DNA of 64,000 nt from Halorubrum rutilum (lineage in GTDB: Archaea > Halobacteriota > Halobacteria > Halobacteriales > Haloferacaceae), in contig NZ_JANHDN010000001.1 in assembly GCF_024494565.1 (NCBI RefSeq), positions 124,001 through 188,000 of the forward strand. The letters are read 5' to 3'. The notes beneath the pieces are model-generated. The model saw only the letters and a program-made list of their open reading frames with translations. It did not search any database and was not told the DNA's origin. Positions 8,190 to 16,670 of the stretch are shown here, piece after piece. Position 1 is the first letter of the stretch, and every line of letters starts with the position of its first letter. The position numbers and the translations under genes were made by a program.

Positions 8190-9653
8190 TCACCCCCACT
8201 CCCCGAGCGACGCCTGGCCCTCACCGCGCTCGCTCGCCCGCCGGTCCCGCGACTCGTCCGTCTCGCCCCGGTCCCCGGCGCTCGGCTCACCGCCGACCCA
8301 GTCGGTGAGCTTGCCGCCGTCGCCGTCGGTGGCGACCGAGCGCGTCCGGCCCTCGCGGCCGCGGTCGCTCGCGGTCCCGCCTCCGCCCCCCGTCCCCTCG
8401 CCCGCGTCGAACCCTCCGAGGGTCGACTGGTCGCTCTCGGCGAAGTCGAGGTTGGAGACGCGCACGCCGAGCTTGCGGACGCGGTCGTCGGCGAACTCGT
8501 CGAGGAGGTCGAACGCGACCGACTCCACGAGGTCGGGGTCGTCGACCGGCCCGGGGAGGCTCCGCGCCCGGGTGTTGACGTCGTAGGGCGGCTGGACCGC
8601 CTTGATCCCGATGGTGCGGTAGAGGCACCCGCGCTCGCGGGTCCGCCGGGCCACGTCGGCCGCGAGCGCCGCCACGGTCTCTCGCTTCGTCCCCTCGTCC
8701 GCCGTCGGCGACAGCGACGACTCCCGCGAGAGGCTCTTGGGGAGCCCGGTCGGGGTGACCTCCCGGTCGTCGTCGCCGCGGGCGCGCCGGTGCAGTTCCG
8801 GGCCGCGCTCGCCCAGCTCGTCGGCGAGGCGGTCGGGGTCGGCGGCCGCGAGGTCGGCGGCGGTCTCGATCCCCATCTCGGCGAGCGTCCGCTCCGTCAC
8901 GGGGCCGACGCCGTGGATCTCGGCGGTCGGGAGCGGCGCGAGGAACGACTCGACCGCGCCCGGCGGCACGACCACGAGCCCGTCCGGCTTGTCGGCGTCG
9001 CTGGCGACCTTCGCGGTCGACATGTTCGGCGCCACGCCGACGCTCGCCGGCACCCCGGCCTCGCGCTCGATGCGCTCCTTGACGTGCCGGGCGTACCCCT
9101 CCGCGAGGGTCCGCGCCTCGGCGGGGCCGGCCGCGGCGCTCGGCGGAGGACCGCCGCCGTCGCTCTCCCCCGCCGCCGCGCTCCCCCCGGCGACGTCCCA
9201 CGCGGTCCGGTCGGTGACGTCGAGGTACGCCTCGTCGACGCTCACCTCGCGGAGCGTGTCGGCGCAGTCGCGGAGGACGGCCTTCACGTCGCCCGCGACC
9301 GCCTTGTAGAAGTCGAGGTCGACGGGGAGGTACCGGCCGGCCGCCTCGGGGTCCGGCGCGTCCGGGTCGTCGGGGTCGGCGTCGGCGCGGCGGGGGAGCA
9401 GGTCGAGCGCCTCCGAGATCGGCATCGCGCTCTCGACGCCGAACGCGCGGGCCTCGTAGCTCGCGGTCGCGACCGCGCCGATCGTCTCGCCCTCCTCGTA
9501 CCCCATGCCGACGACCACGGGCTCGCCCGCGAGCTCGGGGCGCCGCAAGCGCTCGCAGGAGGCGTAAAAACAGTCCATGTCGACGTGGAACACGACGCGG
9601 TCGCTCCCGTCCGCCTCGTCGGTCGCCGTCCCGGGGAGCGTGCCGCCCGCCAT
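8190..9653 (-). CDS. dinB: DNA polymerase IV (Y-family translesion polymerase)
   Basis: The 487-residue enzyme copies past damaged template bases. Catalytic acidic residues are in FHVDMDCFYASCE (Asp25, Asp27) and SVDEAYLDV (Asp140, Glu141), with Tyr30 at the steric-gate position. A helix-hairpin-helix thumb motif (IHGVGPVTERTLAEMGI) and a little-finger domain follow. Haloarchaeal features are Asp/Ala-rich insertions around 90-105 and 155-175. After the little finger comes a disordered tail with two short motifs resembling PCNA-binding boxes: QSTLGGF and, at the very C-terminus, QASLGEWG. The start is the ATG after a TATA-like patch about 26 bp upstream. Confidence 0.95.
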   Translation of the reverse strand: MAGGTLPGTATDEADGSDRVVFHVDMDCFYASCERLRRPELAGEPVVVGMGYEEGETIGAVATASYEARAFGVESAMPISEALDLLPRRADADPDDPDAPDPEAAGRYLPVDLDFYKAVAGDVKAVLRDCADTLREVSVDEAYLDVTDRTAWDVAGGSAAAGESDGGGPPPSAAAGPAEARTLAEGYARHVKERIEREAGVPASVGVAPNMSTAKVASDADKPDGLVVVPPGAVESFLAPLPTAEIHGVGPVTERTLAEMGIETAADLAAADPDRLADELGERGPELHRRARGDDDREVTPTGLPKSLSRESSLSPTADEGTKRETVAALAADVARRTRERGCLYRTIGIKAVQPPYDVNTRARSLPGPVDDPDLVESVAFDLLDEFADDRVRKLGVRVSNLDFAESDQSTLGGFDAGEGTGGGGGTASDRGREGRTRSVATDGDGGKLTDWVGGEPSAGDRGETDESRDRRASERGEGQASLGEWG

Positions 9654-9839
9654 CGCCCGAGGCTCCGCGCCCCGTCGCCTTAAGAATCAGCCACGCGCGG
9701 CGGTAGTGGAACCGGGGGTCGGCGTCTCGTCGTTCGGCGTCCCGCCGTCCGGCCCCGCCCCGCGCCCTCCGCCGGTTCGATCCTCAGAACTGATACCCGG
9801 GGCGGTATTCGTTTAACGGGCCGCCCCGTACCGGGTGCC

Positions 9840-11633
9840 ATGCCCGAACGGATCGACGTGTTACACGTCGACGACGACCCCTCCGTGCTCGACCTGACGG
9901 AGGCGTACCTGGAACGCGAACTGGAGTCTGTCGCGGTGACGAGCGTCACGTCGCCCTCGGACGCGCTGGACGAGCTCGACGGCGGTCGGTTCGACTGCAT
10001 CGTCAGCGACTACGACATGCCCGGCATGGACGGGCTGGCGTTCTTCGAGCGGCTCCGCGAGACCGACCGCTCGATCCCCTTCGTGCTGTACACCGGGAAG
10101 GGGAGCGAGGAGATCGCGAGCCAGGCGCTCAACGCCGGCGTCACCGGCTACTTCCAGAAGGGCGGCCCGGAGCAGCTCCGCCGGCTCGCGAACCGGGTTC
10201 ACCAGGCGGTCGACGAGCACCGCACCCGGGAGATCGCGGACCGCTACTCCACCGTCATCGAGGCGCTCGGCTACCCGGTCTACGTCGTCGACGAGACCGG
10301 CGTCTTCCGGTTCGTCAACGAGCCGTTCGCGGAGCTGACCGGCTACGACCGCGAGGAGATAATCGGCAGTCCGCCGGGCTTCATCAAGGACGACGAGGCC
10401 GTCGAGGAGGCGGAGGACCGGCTCGGCACCATCCTCTCCGACGACGGCCCCGACGTCCAGCACTTCCCGGTCGACATCGTCCCGAGGGAGGGCGAGCCGG
10501 TCCCCTGCCGGGACCACATGGCGGCGCTGCCGTACGACGGGGAGTGCTTCGAGGGGAGCGTCGGTATCCTGCGCGACGTCTCGGACGAGGTGGAGCGGCG
10601 CGAGGAGCTGGAGACGAAGACCCGCGCGCTCGACGAGGCGCCCGTCGGCATCACCATCACGGACCCCGACCTGCCGGACAACCCGATGGTGTACGTCAAC
10701 GACCGGTTCGTCGAGATGACCGGCTACGATCGCGAGGAGTCGATCGGCGTGAACTGCCGGTTCCTGCAGGGGCCCGACACCGACGAGGAGCCCGTCTCCG
10801 AGCTCCGCCGAGCGGTCGAGGCCGAGGAGCCGACGAGCGTCGAGCTGCTGAACTACCGGAAGGACGGCACCGAGTTCTGGAACCGGGTCAGCATCGCCCC
10901 CATCCGTGACGCGGACGGGCGGGTCACCGAGTGGGTCGGCTTCCAGGAGGACATCACGGGGTTCAAGGAGCGCGAGGCGGCGCTCGAACGCCAGAACGAG
11001 CGGCTCGACTCCTTCGCCGGCATCGTCTCGCACGACCTCCGGAACCCGCTCAACGTCGCGCAGGGCCGCGTCGACCTGGCGCAGATGACGACGGACGAGG
11101 CCGACGAGCACCTCGACGCCGCCGCCGCCGCCCTCGACCGGATCGAGTCGATCGTCGAGCACACGCTCACCCTCGCCCGCGAGGGCGACACCGTCGGCGA
11201 CCCCGAGTCGGTCGACCTCGCGGCGGTCGCCGCGGACAGCTGGGAGACAGTCGACACCGGCGCGGCCGAGCTGGCGGTCGAGACCGACCGCGAGGCGCTA
11301 GCCGACCCCGACCGGCTCCGGAACCTCTTCGAGAACCTCATCCGGAACGCCGTGGAGCACGGCGGCCCGGACGTGACGGTCCGCGTCGGCGACCTCGACG
11401 GCGGCTTCTACGTCGCCGATGACGGGCCGGGGATCCCGGAGGGGGTCGCCGACGACCTCTTCGAGCCCGGCCAGAGCGGCGTCGAGGGGAACACCGGCTT
11501 CGGGCTGGCGATCGTCCAGGAGATCGCCACCGCCCACGGCTGGACCGTCTCGGCGACCGAGTCGGCCGAGGGCGGCGCGAGGTTCGAGATCCGCGGGATC
11601 GAGCGCCGTCGCCCGCCGCTGGCGGAGGCGTAG
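9840..11633 (+). CDS. Hybrid receiver-PAS-LOV sensor histidine kinase
   Basis: A 597-residue soluble signalling protein with no membrane segments. Residues 1-125 form a receiver domain (Asp11-13 cluster, phosphoacceptor Asp57 in IVSDYDMPG). A PAS domain spans about 135-255 and a second about 260-378. The second contains GVNCRFLQGPDTD at 303-314, LLNYRKDGTEFWN and GFQEDIT, which is the LOV-domain pattern with the flavin-reactive Cys306. A HisKA-like segment carries His398 in SHDLRNPL, and a HATPase domain has an N box (LIRNAVEH) and G boxes (DDGPGIP, GFGLAI). It probably senses blue light or redox through flavin and phosphorylates its own or another receiver. The MFS transporter gene downstream is 113 bp away and not obviously linked. 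Confidence 0.92.
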   Translation: MPERIDVLHVDDDPSVLDLTEAYLERELESVAVTSVTSPSDALDELDGGRFDCIVSDYDMPGMDGLAFFERLRETDRSIPFVLYTGKGSEEIASQALNAGVTGYFQKGGPEQLRRLANRVHQAVDEHRTREIADRYSTVIEALGYPVYVVDETGVFRFVNEPFAELTGYDREEIIGSPPGFIKDDEAVEEAEDRLGTILSDDGPDVQHFPVDIVPREGEPVPCRDHMAALPYDGECFEGSVGILRDVSDEVERREELETKTRALDEAPVGITITDPDLPDNPMVYVNDRFVEMTGYDREESIGVNCRFLQGPDTDEEPVSELRRAVEAEEPTSVELLNYRKDGTEFWNRVSIAPIRDADGRVTEWVGFQEDITGFKEREAALERQNERLDSFAGIVSHDLRNPLNVAQGRVDLAQMTTDEADEHLDAAAAALDRIESIVEHTLTLAREGDTVGDPESVDLAAVAADSWETVDTGAAELAVETDREALADPDRLRNLFENLIRNAVEHGGPDVTVRVGDLDGGFYVADDGPGIPEGVADDLFEPGQSGVEGNTGFGLAIVQEIATAHGWTVSATESAEGGARFEIRGIERRRPPLAEA

Positions 11634-11746
11634 GAGTCGACGGCCTCCTCGCCTCGACCCTCCGCGAGTCGGACCGGACCGCCCGGAACCGGAACGACTC
11701 CCGCCGTTCGCAAACGCCTTTGTAATCCCGACCGAAGCGGAAGAAA

Positions 11747-13063
11747 ATGGGGACGCTCTCCGGTATCGCCGACACCGACCGACGGGTCATCGTGCTCGCG
11801 CTCGCCCGGATGGTCGGGGCCGCCGGCAACTCCTTCCTCATCGTCGTGCTGCCGCTGTACGTCGCGAGCGACCTGATCGACGTCAGCGCGCTCCTCGGGA
11901 CGGAGGTCGGCGTCGGCGCGGCGTCGGTCACCGTGACCGAGCCGCTGCTCATCGGGATCGTCCTCTCGCTGTTCGGCTTCCTCAACAGCCTCTCGCAGCC
12001 GGTCACCGGACGGCTCTCCGACCGGATGGGCGTCCGGCGACCCTTCGTGCTGATCGGCATCCTCCTCTTGGGGACCGCGAGCGGGCTGTACACCGTCGCG
12101 ACCGTCTACTGGCAGCTGGTCGTCCTGCGGGCGATACAGGGGTTCGGCGCGTCCCTGATCATCCCCGCGACGGTCGCGCTGGTCAACGAGTACGCGGCGG
12201 CCGACGCCGACCGCGGCGGCAACTTCGGCGTCTACAACACCTTCCGGCTGATCGGCTTCGGCTTCGGGCCGGTGCTGGCCGGCGCCGTCGTCGAGGCGGG
12301 CCCGTACGACCTCACGGCGGTCGGACTCCCCGTGATCGACGGCTTCGACGCCGCCTTCGCCGCCGCCTGCGGCGGGGCGTACCTCAGCTTCGCCCTCGTC
12401 TTCCTCCTGGTCCGCGACGCGGCCGAGTCCAGCGAGGCGAGCGACGACCTCTCGATCCGCGTGCGGGGCGAGGGCGACCGCCTGCTCGACCCCGTGTTCG
12501 CGCTCGGGCTGGCGACGGTGGCGATGGGGATGTGTATCGCGCTGTTCGCGACGCTCCAGAACCAGGTGAACGTCCGGCTCGACCAGGCGCCGGTGTGGTT
12601 CGGAGTCCAGTTCGGCGCGGTCACCGTCGCGAACGTCCTCCTGCAGGTGCCGGTCGGCCAGGCCAGCGACCGGATCGGGCGCCGGCCGTTCCTGCTCGCC
12701 GGCTTCGTCCTCCTCGTCCCGACGACGCTGCTGCAGGGGATCGTCACGGACCCGATCGTGATGACGCTCGTCCGGCTGGGACAGGGCGTCGCCGTCGCGT
12801 TCGTCTTCGCGCCGTCGCTCGCGATCGCCGGCGACCTCGCGCGGGAGGGCGAGTCCGGGACGACCCTCTCCGTCCTCACGATGGGATTCGGCTTCGGCAT
12901 CGCGCTCGGTCCCCTCGCGTCCGGCTGGCTCGTCGGCTTCGGCTTCGTCGTCCCCTTCGCGGTCGGCGCGGCGCTCGCGGTCGTCGCGTTCGCGGCGGTC
13001 GTGACGCAGGTCGAGGAGACGCTCGGCGCGAGCGACGACGCCGGCGCGGTCGCGGCGGACTGA
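11747..13063 (+). CDS. MFS transporter
   Basis: A 438-residue membrane protein with about twelve hydrophobic helices. The major facilitator motif A appears between helices 2 and 3 (GRLSDRMGVRRPF, 88-100) and again in the second half (GQASDRIGRRPFL), the usual two-fold repeat. It would be a secondary transporter or drug/metabolite exporter in the cytoplasmic membrane; the substrate cannot be predicted. The start follows a short AT-containing leader and needs no change. Confidence 0.88.
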   Translation: MGTLSGIADTDRRVIVLALARMVGAAGNSFLIVVLPLYVASDLIDVSALLGTEVGVGAASVTVTEPLLIGIVLSLFGFLNSLSQPVTGRLSDRMGVRRPFVLIGILLLGTASGLYTVATVYWQLVVLRAIQGFGASLIIPATVALVNEYAAADADRGGNFGVYNTFRLIGFGFGPVLAGAVVEAGPYDLTAVGLPVIDGFDAAFAAACGGAYLSFALVFLLVRDAAESSEASDDLSIRVRGEGDRLLDPVFALGLATVAMGMCIALFATLQNQVNVRLDQAPVWFGVQFGAVTVANVLLQVPVGQASDRIGRRPFLLAGFVLLVPTTLLQGIVTDPIVMTLVRLGQGVAVAFVFAPSLAIAGDLAREGESGTTLSVLTMGFGFGIALGPLASGWLVGFGFVVPFAVGAALAVVAFAAVVTQVEETLGASDDAGAVAAD

Positions 13064-13190
13064 GGGCGACCGACCGCCGCTATCTACGAAATCCGTGTCC
13101 CGACCGCAACCGATCCGTGTCCCGACTGCGACTGATCCCCGTGGCGCGCCCCCGCGCGGCCCCCCCCGGGGGCGGCGCGGCGACCGCGAG

Positions 13191-13475
13191 GGAGGCGGCG
13201 GGTCAGCGCGGCATCGCCCGCGCTGACCCGTCCGCCGAGGCTGGGGAGGCGTGAGGCGCGGTTGCGGTGCTGTGCGGGGCGGGACTCGAAGGGGCAGTCG
13301 CGAGGCGGGCGCAGGCGACGTAAGCACCGCAAGGAGCGAGTGAAACGAGCGACTGAGGAGCACAGCGAGCGTGCGCCCGTCTCGCGACTGGGGCTTTGTG
13401 GGAGTCTACCGTCGATCCGCAGCCAGTCACGCACAGTCGAGCGGCCGGGACTTCGGAGGCGTCTACCGTCGATCG
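13191..13475 (+). repeat. Dispersed structured repeat element, copy B
   Basis: Modules in order are: a 12-bp hairpin (13199-13210 with 13219-13230); the constant block gaggctggggaggcgtgagg (13237-13256); arm GCGGTGCT (13264-13271); an 18-nt arm (13296-13313); the partner of the first (13323-13330); the partner of the 18-nt arm (13372-13389); and two ctggggctttg/ccgggacttcgg tails ending in gtctaccgtcgatc (to about 13475). The order is that of copy A. The bases that differ in the 18-bp stem are compensated. It fills the gap between the MFS transporter and the zinc-ribbon protein; I see no protein gene in that gap. Confidence 0.75.
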
Positions 13476-13574
13476 GGCGAGATTTATTTATAAACGATCA
13501 GCGGAGTGCTCGGAGAGCGACACCGGAGTAGCGGTCGATCGCTTATAAGTTCGTGACCCGCCAACCCCGTCCAC

Positions 13575-13853
13575 GTGCCGAACGACCGCGTTCGCTGCGT
13601 CGACTGCCGCGAGCCGATCCCGAGCGACGCCCGGGTCTGTCCCCACTGCGAGACCGTCCAGCCGTCGCCGCTCGTCGACGTCGCGGTGGCCGTCGCCGGC
13701 GTCTTCGCGTTCGCCTTCGGCCTGCTCCTCGCGACCCAGACGATCGGGACGAGCCGGCTGCTCGGCTTCCTGCTGCTCGTCGTCGGCTTCGGCCTCGCCG
13801 TCGGCGGTTACACCCGTCACGTCGACCGGCAGGCGGGGCGGCGGGCGCGGTGA
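13575..13853 (+). CDS. Zinc-ribbon plus two-helix membrane protein
   Basis: A 92-residue protein from a GTG start. A zinc ribbon (CVDC at about 8-11 and CPHC at about 23-26) is followed by two hydrophobic helices and an Arg-rich end. The pattern CVDCREPIPSDARVCPHC is that of small zinc-ribbon membrane proteins common in haloarchaea, function unknown. A TATA element (gcttataag, about 13541-13549) lies roughly 28 bp before the GTG, supporting this non-ATG, leaderless start. Confidence 0.8.
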   Translation: MPNDRVRCVDCREPIPSDARVCPHCETVQPSPLVDVAVAVAGVFAFAFGLLLATQTIGTSRLLGFLLLVVGFGLAVGGYTRHVDRQAGRRAR

Positions 13854-13946
13854 GGTCGACGGGACCGACCGGTCCCCTCAGCGGCGGGACCGCCGCGACC
13901 GCCCGGTCCGGCGGCTTTTAACCGTCGCCGGCGAAAAGCCGGGCGT

Positions 13947-14621
13947 ATGCTCACCCCAGTCAACGCCGGACTCGTCCTCGCGGGGCTGCTCCTCGCGTTC
14001 GTCGGCGCCGCGGTCTCCGTCTACGCCGTCACGCTGACCGGGCTGCTCGTCGGGGGCGGCGCGGGCTACCTCGCCGCGCCGGGCCTCGTCGGGCTGCTCG
14101 CGGTCGACGGGCTGGTCCTGACGAGCGTCGCGGTCGCGGTCGGCGCCGCCGTCGGCGGCTTCCTCGCGTACGCCGGGCTCTCGTTCGCCGTCGTCGCCAT
14201 CGGCGGGCTGGTCGGCGGCTTCGCCGGTCGGTTCGCGGTCGGCCCGCTGTACGCGGCCGACGCGGCCGGGATCGAGGGGACGCTCCTGCTGGTCGGCGCG
14301 ACGCTCGCGGGCGTCGCGGTCGGCGCGCTGCTCGGGTTCGTCCTGAGCCGGACGACGCTCGTCGTCTCGACCGCGTTCATCGGCGCGGCGTTCGCGTCGC
14401 GGTCGATCACCCCCGCGACGCTCGACGCGGCCGCCGCCGGGCCGTCGGTCGAGCCGCTCCTGTTCGACGTCAGCGCGCCGGCCTTCGTCGCCGTGTTCGC
14501 CCTCGGCGCGCTCTCGCAGCTGGGGCTGTTCCGGTTCGGCTACGTGACGAAACTGGTCGGGCTCCTCCCCGGCGCGCGCCGGTGGACCGCGGACGACGAC
14601 CGGGACGCGAAGGGCGCCTGA
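13947..14621 (+). CDS. Multi-pass membrane protein (TMEM198/DUF4203-like)
   Basis: A 224-residue, extremely hydrophobic protein with about seven Gly/Ala-rich transmembrane helices, almost no polar loops, and a short basic/acidic C-terminal tail (RRWTADDDRDAKGA). The Gly-zipper spacing (GGLVGGFAGRF) recalls the DUF4203/TMEM198 group, but I cannot confirm this. It begins 93 bp after the zinc-ribbon gene on the same strand, so the two may be linked. Function unknown. Confidence 0.75.
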   Translation: MLTPVNAGLVLAGLLLAFVGAAVSVYAVTLTGLLVGGGAGYLAAPGLVGLLAVDGLVLTSVAVAVGAAVGGFLAYAGLSFAVVAIGGLVGGFAGRFAVGPLYAADAAGIEGTLLLVGATLAGVAVGALLGFVLSRTTLVVSTAFIGAAFASRSITPATLDAAAAGPSVEPLLFDVSAPAFVAVFALGALSQLGLFRFGYVTKLVGLLPGARRWTADDDRDAKGA

Positions 14622-14665
14622 GTCGGGCGCGCCCCGGCCGCCTCTCTCGTCTCCCTCGTCTTCCC

Positions 14666-15526
14666 CTACTCGCCGTACTCGTAGAACCCGCGCCCCGTCT
14701 TCTTGCCGAGGTCGCCGGCCTCCACCTTGCGCTTGACGAGGTACGCCGGCTTGTAGCGGTCGCCGAGCTCCGCGTGGAGCGTCTCGCTGGCGTCGAGGAC
14801 CACGTCGAGGCCGATGTGGTCGGCGAGCTCTAAGGGCCCCATCGGGACGTTCGTCCCGAGCTTCATTCCGCGGTCGATGTCGGCCTTGTCGGCGACGCCC
14901 TCGTCGAAGGCGCGGACGCCCTCGTTGATCCACGGCATCAGGATCCGGTTCGTGACGAAGCCGGGCTTGTCGTCGGCCTCCCACGTCTCCTTGCCGAGGT
15001 CCGCGGCGAAGGCGTGCGCGAACTCGACGACCGGGTCCGCGGTGCGCTCCCCGACGACGACCTCCACGCCGTCCATGACCGGAACCGGGTTCATGAAGTG
15101 GAGGCCGATCACGTCGCTCGCGCGGTCCGTGGCGCTCGCGATGGTCGTGATCGACAGCGTCGAGGTGTTCGTCGCGAGGACGACGTCGTCGTCGGTCACG
15201 TCGTCGAGGTCGGCGAAGACGTCCCGTTTCACGTCCATCTCCTCGACCGCCGCCTCGACGACGAGGTCGGCGGTCGCGAGGTCGTCGAGGTCCGTGGTGC
15301 CCGCGATCCGGTCGCGGATCGCACCGGGGTCCTCGTCGAGGGCGCCCTTCGACGCCAACCGGTCGAGGCTGTCGTCGATACTTCCGAGGCCGCGCTCGAC
15401 GTACTCCCGTTCGATGTCGCGCATCACGACCTCGTAGCCGGCGGTCGCGGCGACCTGCGCGATCCCGTTGCCCATCGTGCCGGCCCCTACCACGCCGACG
15501 ACGTCGATGTCGGATAGCTCCCGCAT
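14666..15526 (-). CDS. 3-hydroxyacyl-CoA dehydrogenase
   Basis: A 286-residue enzyme of fatty acid or poly-hydroxyalkanoate/crotonate metabolism, oxidising (S)-3-hydroxyacyl-CoA with NAD. The Rossmann motif is VVGAGTMGNGIA (GxGxxG at 14-19). Catalytic His143 is in GLHFMNPVPVM and a conserved Glu follows. The C-terminal helical domain includes KPGFVTNRI and LGTNVPMGPLELADHIGLD, and the protein ends in KTGRGFYEYGE. The start is MRELSDIDVV, with a TATA-like caatactta patch about 26 bp upstream. The longer open frame upstream translates short tandem repeats (EKEVAV) and is not coding. Confidence 0.93.
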   Translation of the reverse strand: MRELSDIDVVGVVGAGTMGNGIAQVAATAGYEVVMRDIEREYVERGLGSIDDSLDRLASKGALDEDPGAIRDRIAGTTDLDDLATADLVVEAAVEEMDVKRDVFADLDDVTDDDVVLATNTSTLSITTIASATDRASDVIGLHFMNPVPVMDGVEVVVGERTADPVVEFAHAFAADLGKETWEADDKPGFVTNRILMPWINEGVRAFDEGVADKADIDRGMKLGTNVPMGPLELADHIGLDVVLDASETLHAELGDRYKPAYLVKRKVEAGDLGKKTGRGFYEYGE

Positions 15527-15645
15527 GCGAATCGCTGCCCCGCCGCGGCTGGTAAGTATTGCGGCTCCGTCGGCGCGATCCCTCCGGTCGGTTCCGGCTC
15601 CTCGACCGGTTGCGACTCTCGAATCGGTTGCGATCCCCTGCCCGA

Positions 15646-15689
15646 CCGCGACCTCCTTCTCCACCGCGACCTCCTTCTCCACCGCGACC
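15646..15689. repeat. Tandem 18-bp direct repeat
   Basis: The unit ccgcgacctccttctcca occurs twice head to tail (15646-15663 and 15664-15681), followed by a partial third copy. It sits in the 340-bp divergent gap between 3-hydroxyacyl-CoA dehydrogenase and aldolase. Related gcgac/ggttgc-rich units lie just upstream (about 15590-15640). An AT-rich patch with agataattaacta is at about 15717-15730. No gene is seen in the gap. Confidence 0.7.
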
Positions 15690-15835
15690 CGCTCCGGCGG
15701 GGATCGTTTCGGACGAGAGATAATTAACTATCTGAGTAGTAAGTATGAACCACGCGAACCTCCCTTTTGAACGCGAGCGAAGCGGGCCGAGCCCGCCGAA
15801 TTCGTTTCTTTACGTCCGCCGAAACGACCATAGCG

Positions 15836-15845
15836 TTTTTTATCG
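15836..15845 (+). promoter_or_regulatory. TATA box of aldolase-FBPase operon
   Basis: A T-rich tttttatcg element centred about 26 bp before the aldolase ATG, in an otherwise GC-rich region. It suggests a leaderless transcript for the gluconeogenic pair. Confidence 0.6.
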
Positions 15846-15866
15846 ATGTAACGGGAGTACGTACTG

Positions 15867-16670
15867 ATGCTTCCTCACGCCGCCGACGACATCTCCCGCG
15901 ACGGCAAATCGCTGATCCTGGCGTACGACCACGGGATCGAGCACGGACCGGTCGACTTCGAGCCGAACCCGGACACGGCCGACCCCGAGCGGATCTTCGA
16001 GCTCGCCACCCACGAGGCGGTCACCTCGCTGGCCGTCCAGAAGGGGCTCGCCGAGGCGTACTACCCGGACTACGAGGACGAGGTGAACCTCCTGTTGAAG
16101 CTCAACGGGACCTCGAACCTCTGGATGGGCGAGCCGGACAGCGCGGTCAACTGCACGCCGGAGTACGCGGCCGAGCTCGGCGCCGACGCGATCGGGTTCA
16201 CCGTCTACGGCGGCTCGAACCACGAGGTCGAGATGGCCGAGGAGTTCCGCCGGGCCCAGGAGGGCGCCCGCGCCCACGACATGGGCGTCGTCATGTGGTC
16301 GTACCCGCGCGGTCAGGGGCTCCGCAACGACGGGAGCCCGGACGTGATCTCGTACGGCGCGCGGCTCGGCCTGGAGCTCGGCGCCGACGTGGTGAAGGTG
16401 AAGTACCCCGGCTCCGCCGAGGCGATGGGCCACGCCGTCGAGATGGCCGGCCCCGCCAACGTCGTGATGTCCGGCGGAACGATGCGCGACGACGAGGAGT
16501 TCCTCCGGAACGTCTCGAACGCCATCGACGCGGGCGCGACCGGGATCGCGGTCGGCCGGAACGTCTTCCAGCGCGACGAGCCCGAGCGCATCCTCGACGC
16601 CTTGGAGGCCGTGATCTTCGACGAGGAGTCCCCGGTCGAGGCGCTCGCGGCCGCCGAGAGCGCCGACTGA
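15867..16670 (+). CDS. Fructose-bisphosphate aldolase, archaeal class I (DhnA-type)
   Basis: A 267-residue (beta/alpha)8 barrel aldolase that interconverts fructose 1,6-bisphosphate with dihydroxyacetone phosphate and glyceraldehyde 3-phosphate. The opening LILAYDHGIEHGP segment and the Schiff-base lysine in VVKVKYPGS (Lys177) are those of the archaeal-type class I family. The phosphate-binding loops VMSGGTM and GIAVGRNVFQ follow. Related DhnA proteins make aromatic precursors, but the next gene is fructose-1,6-bisphosphatase, which favours the glycolytic/gluconeogenic role. The stop codon overlaps the ATG of the next gene. Confidence 0.9.
   Translation: MLPHAADDISRDGKSLILAYDHGIEHGPVDFEPNPDTADPERIFELATHEAVTSLAVQKGLAEAYYPDYEDEVNLLLKLNGTSNLWMGEPDSAVNCTPEYAAELGADAIGFTVYGGSNHEVEMAEEFRRAQEGARAHDMGVVMWSYPRGQGLRNDGSPDVISYGARLGLELGADVVKVKYPGSAEAMGHAVEMAGPANVVMSGGTMRDDEEFLRNVSNAIDAGATGIAVGRNVFQRDEPERILDALEAVIFDEESPVEALAAAESAD

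Noticed and set aside
15527..15682. N-terminal extension of 3-hydroxyacyl-CoA dehydrogenase starting MEKEVAVEKEVAV
   Set aside because: It only translates the 18-bp tandem repeats, and the family N-terminus MRELSDIDVVGVVGAG starts behind a TATA-like element.
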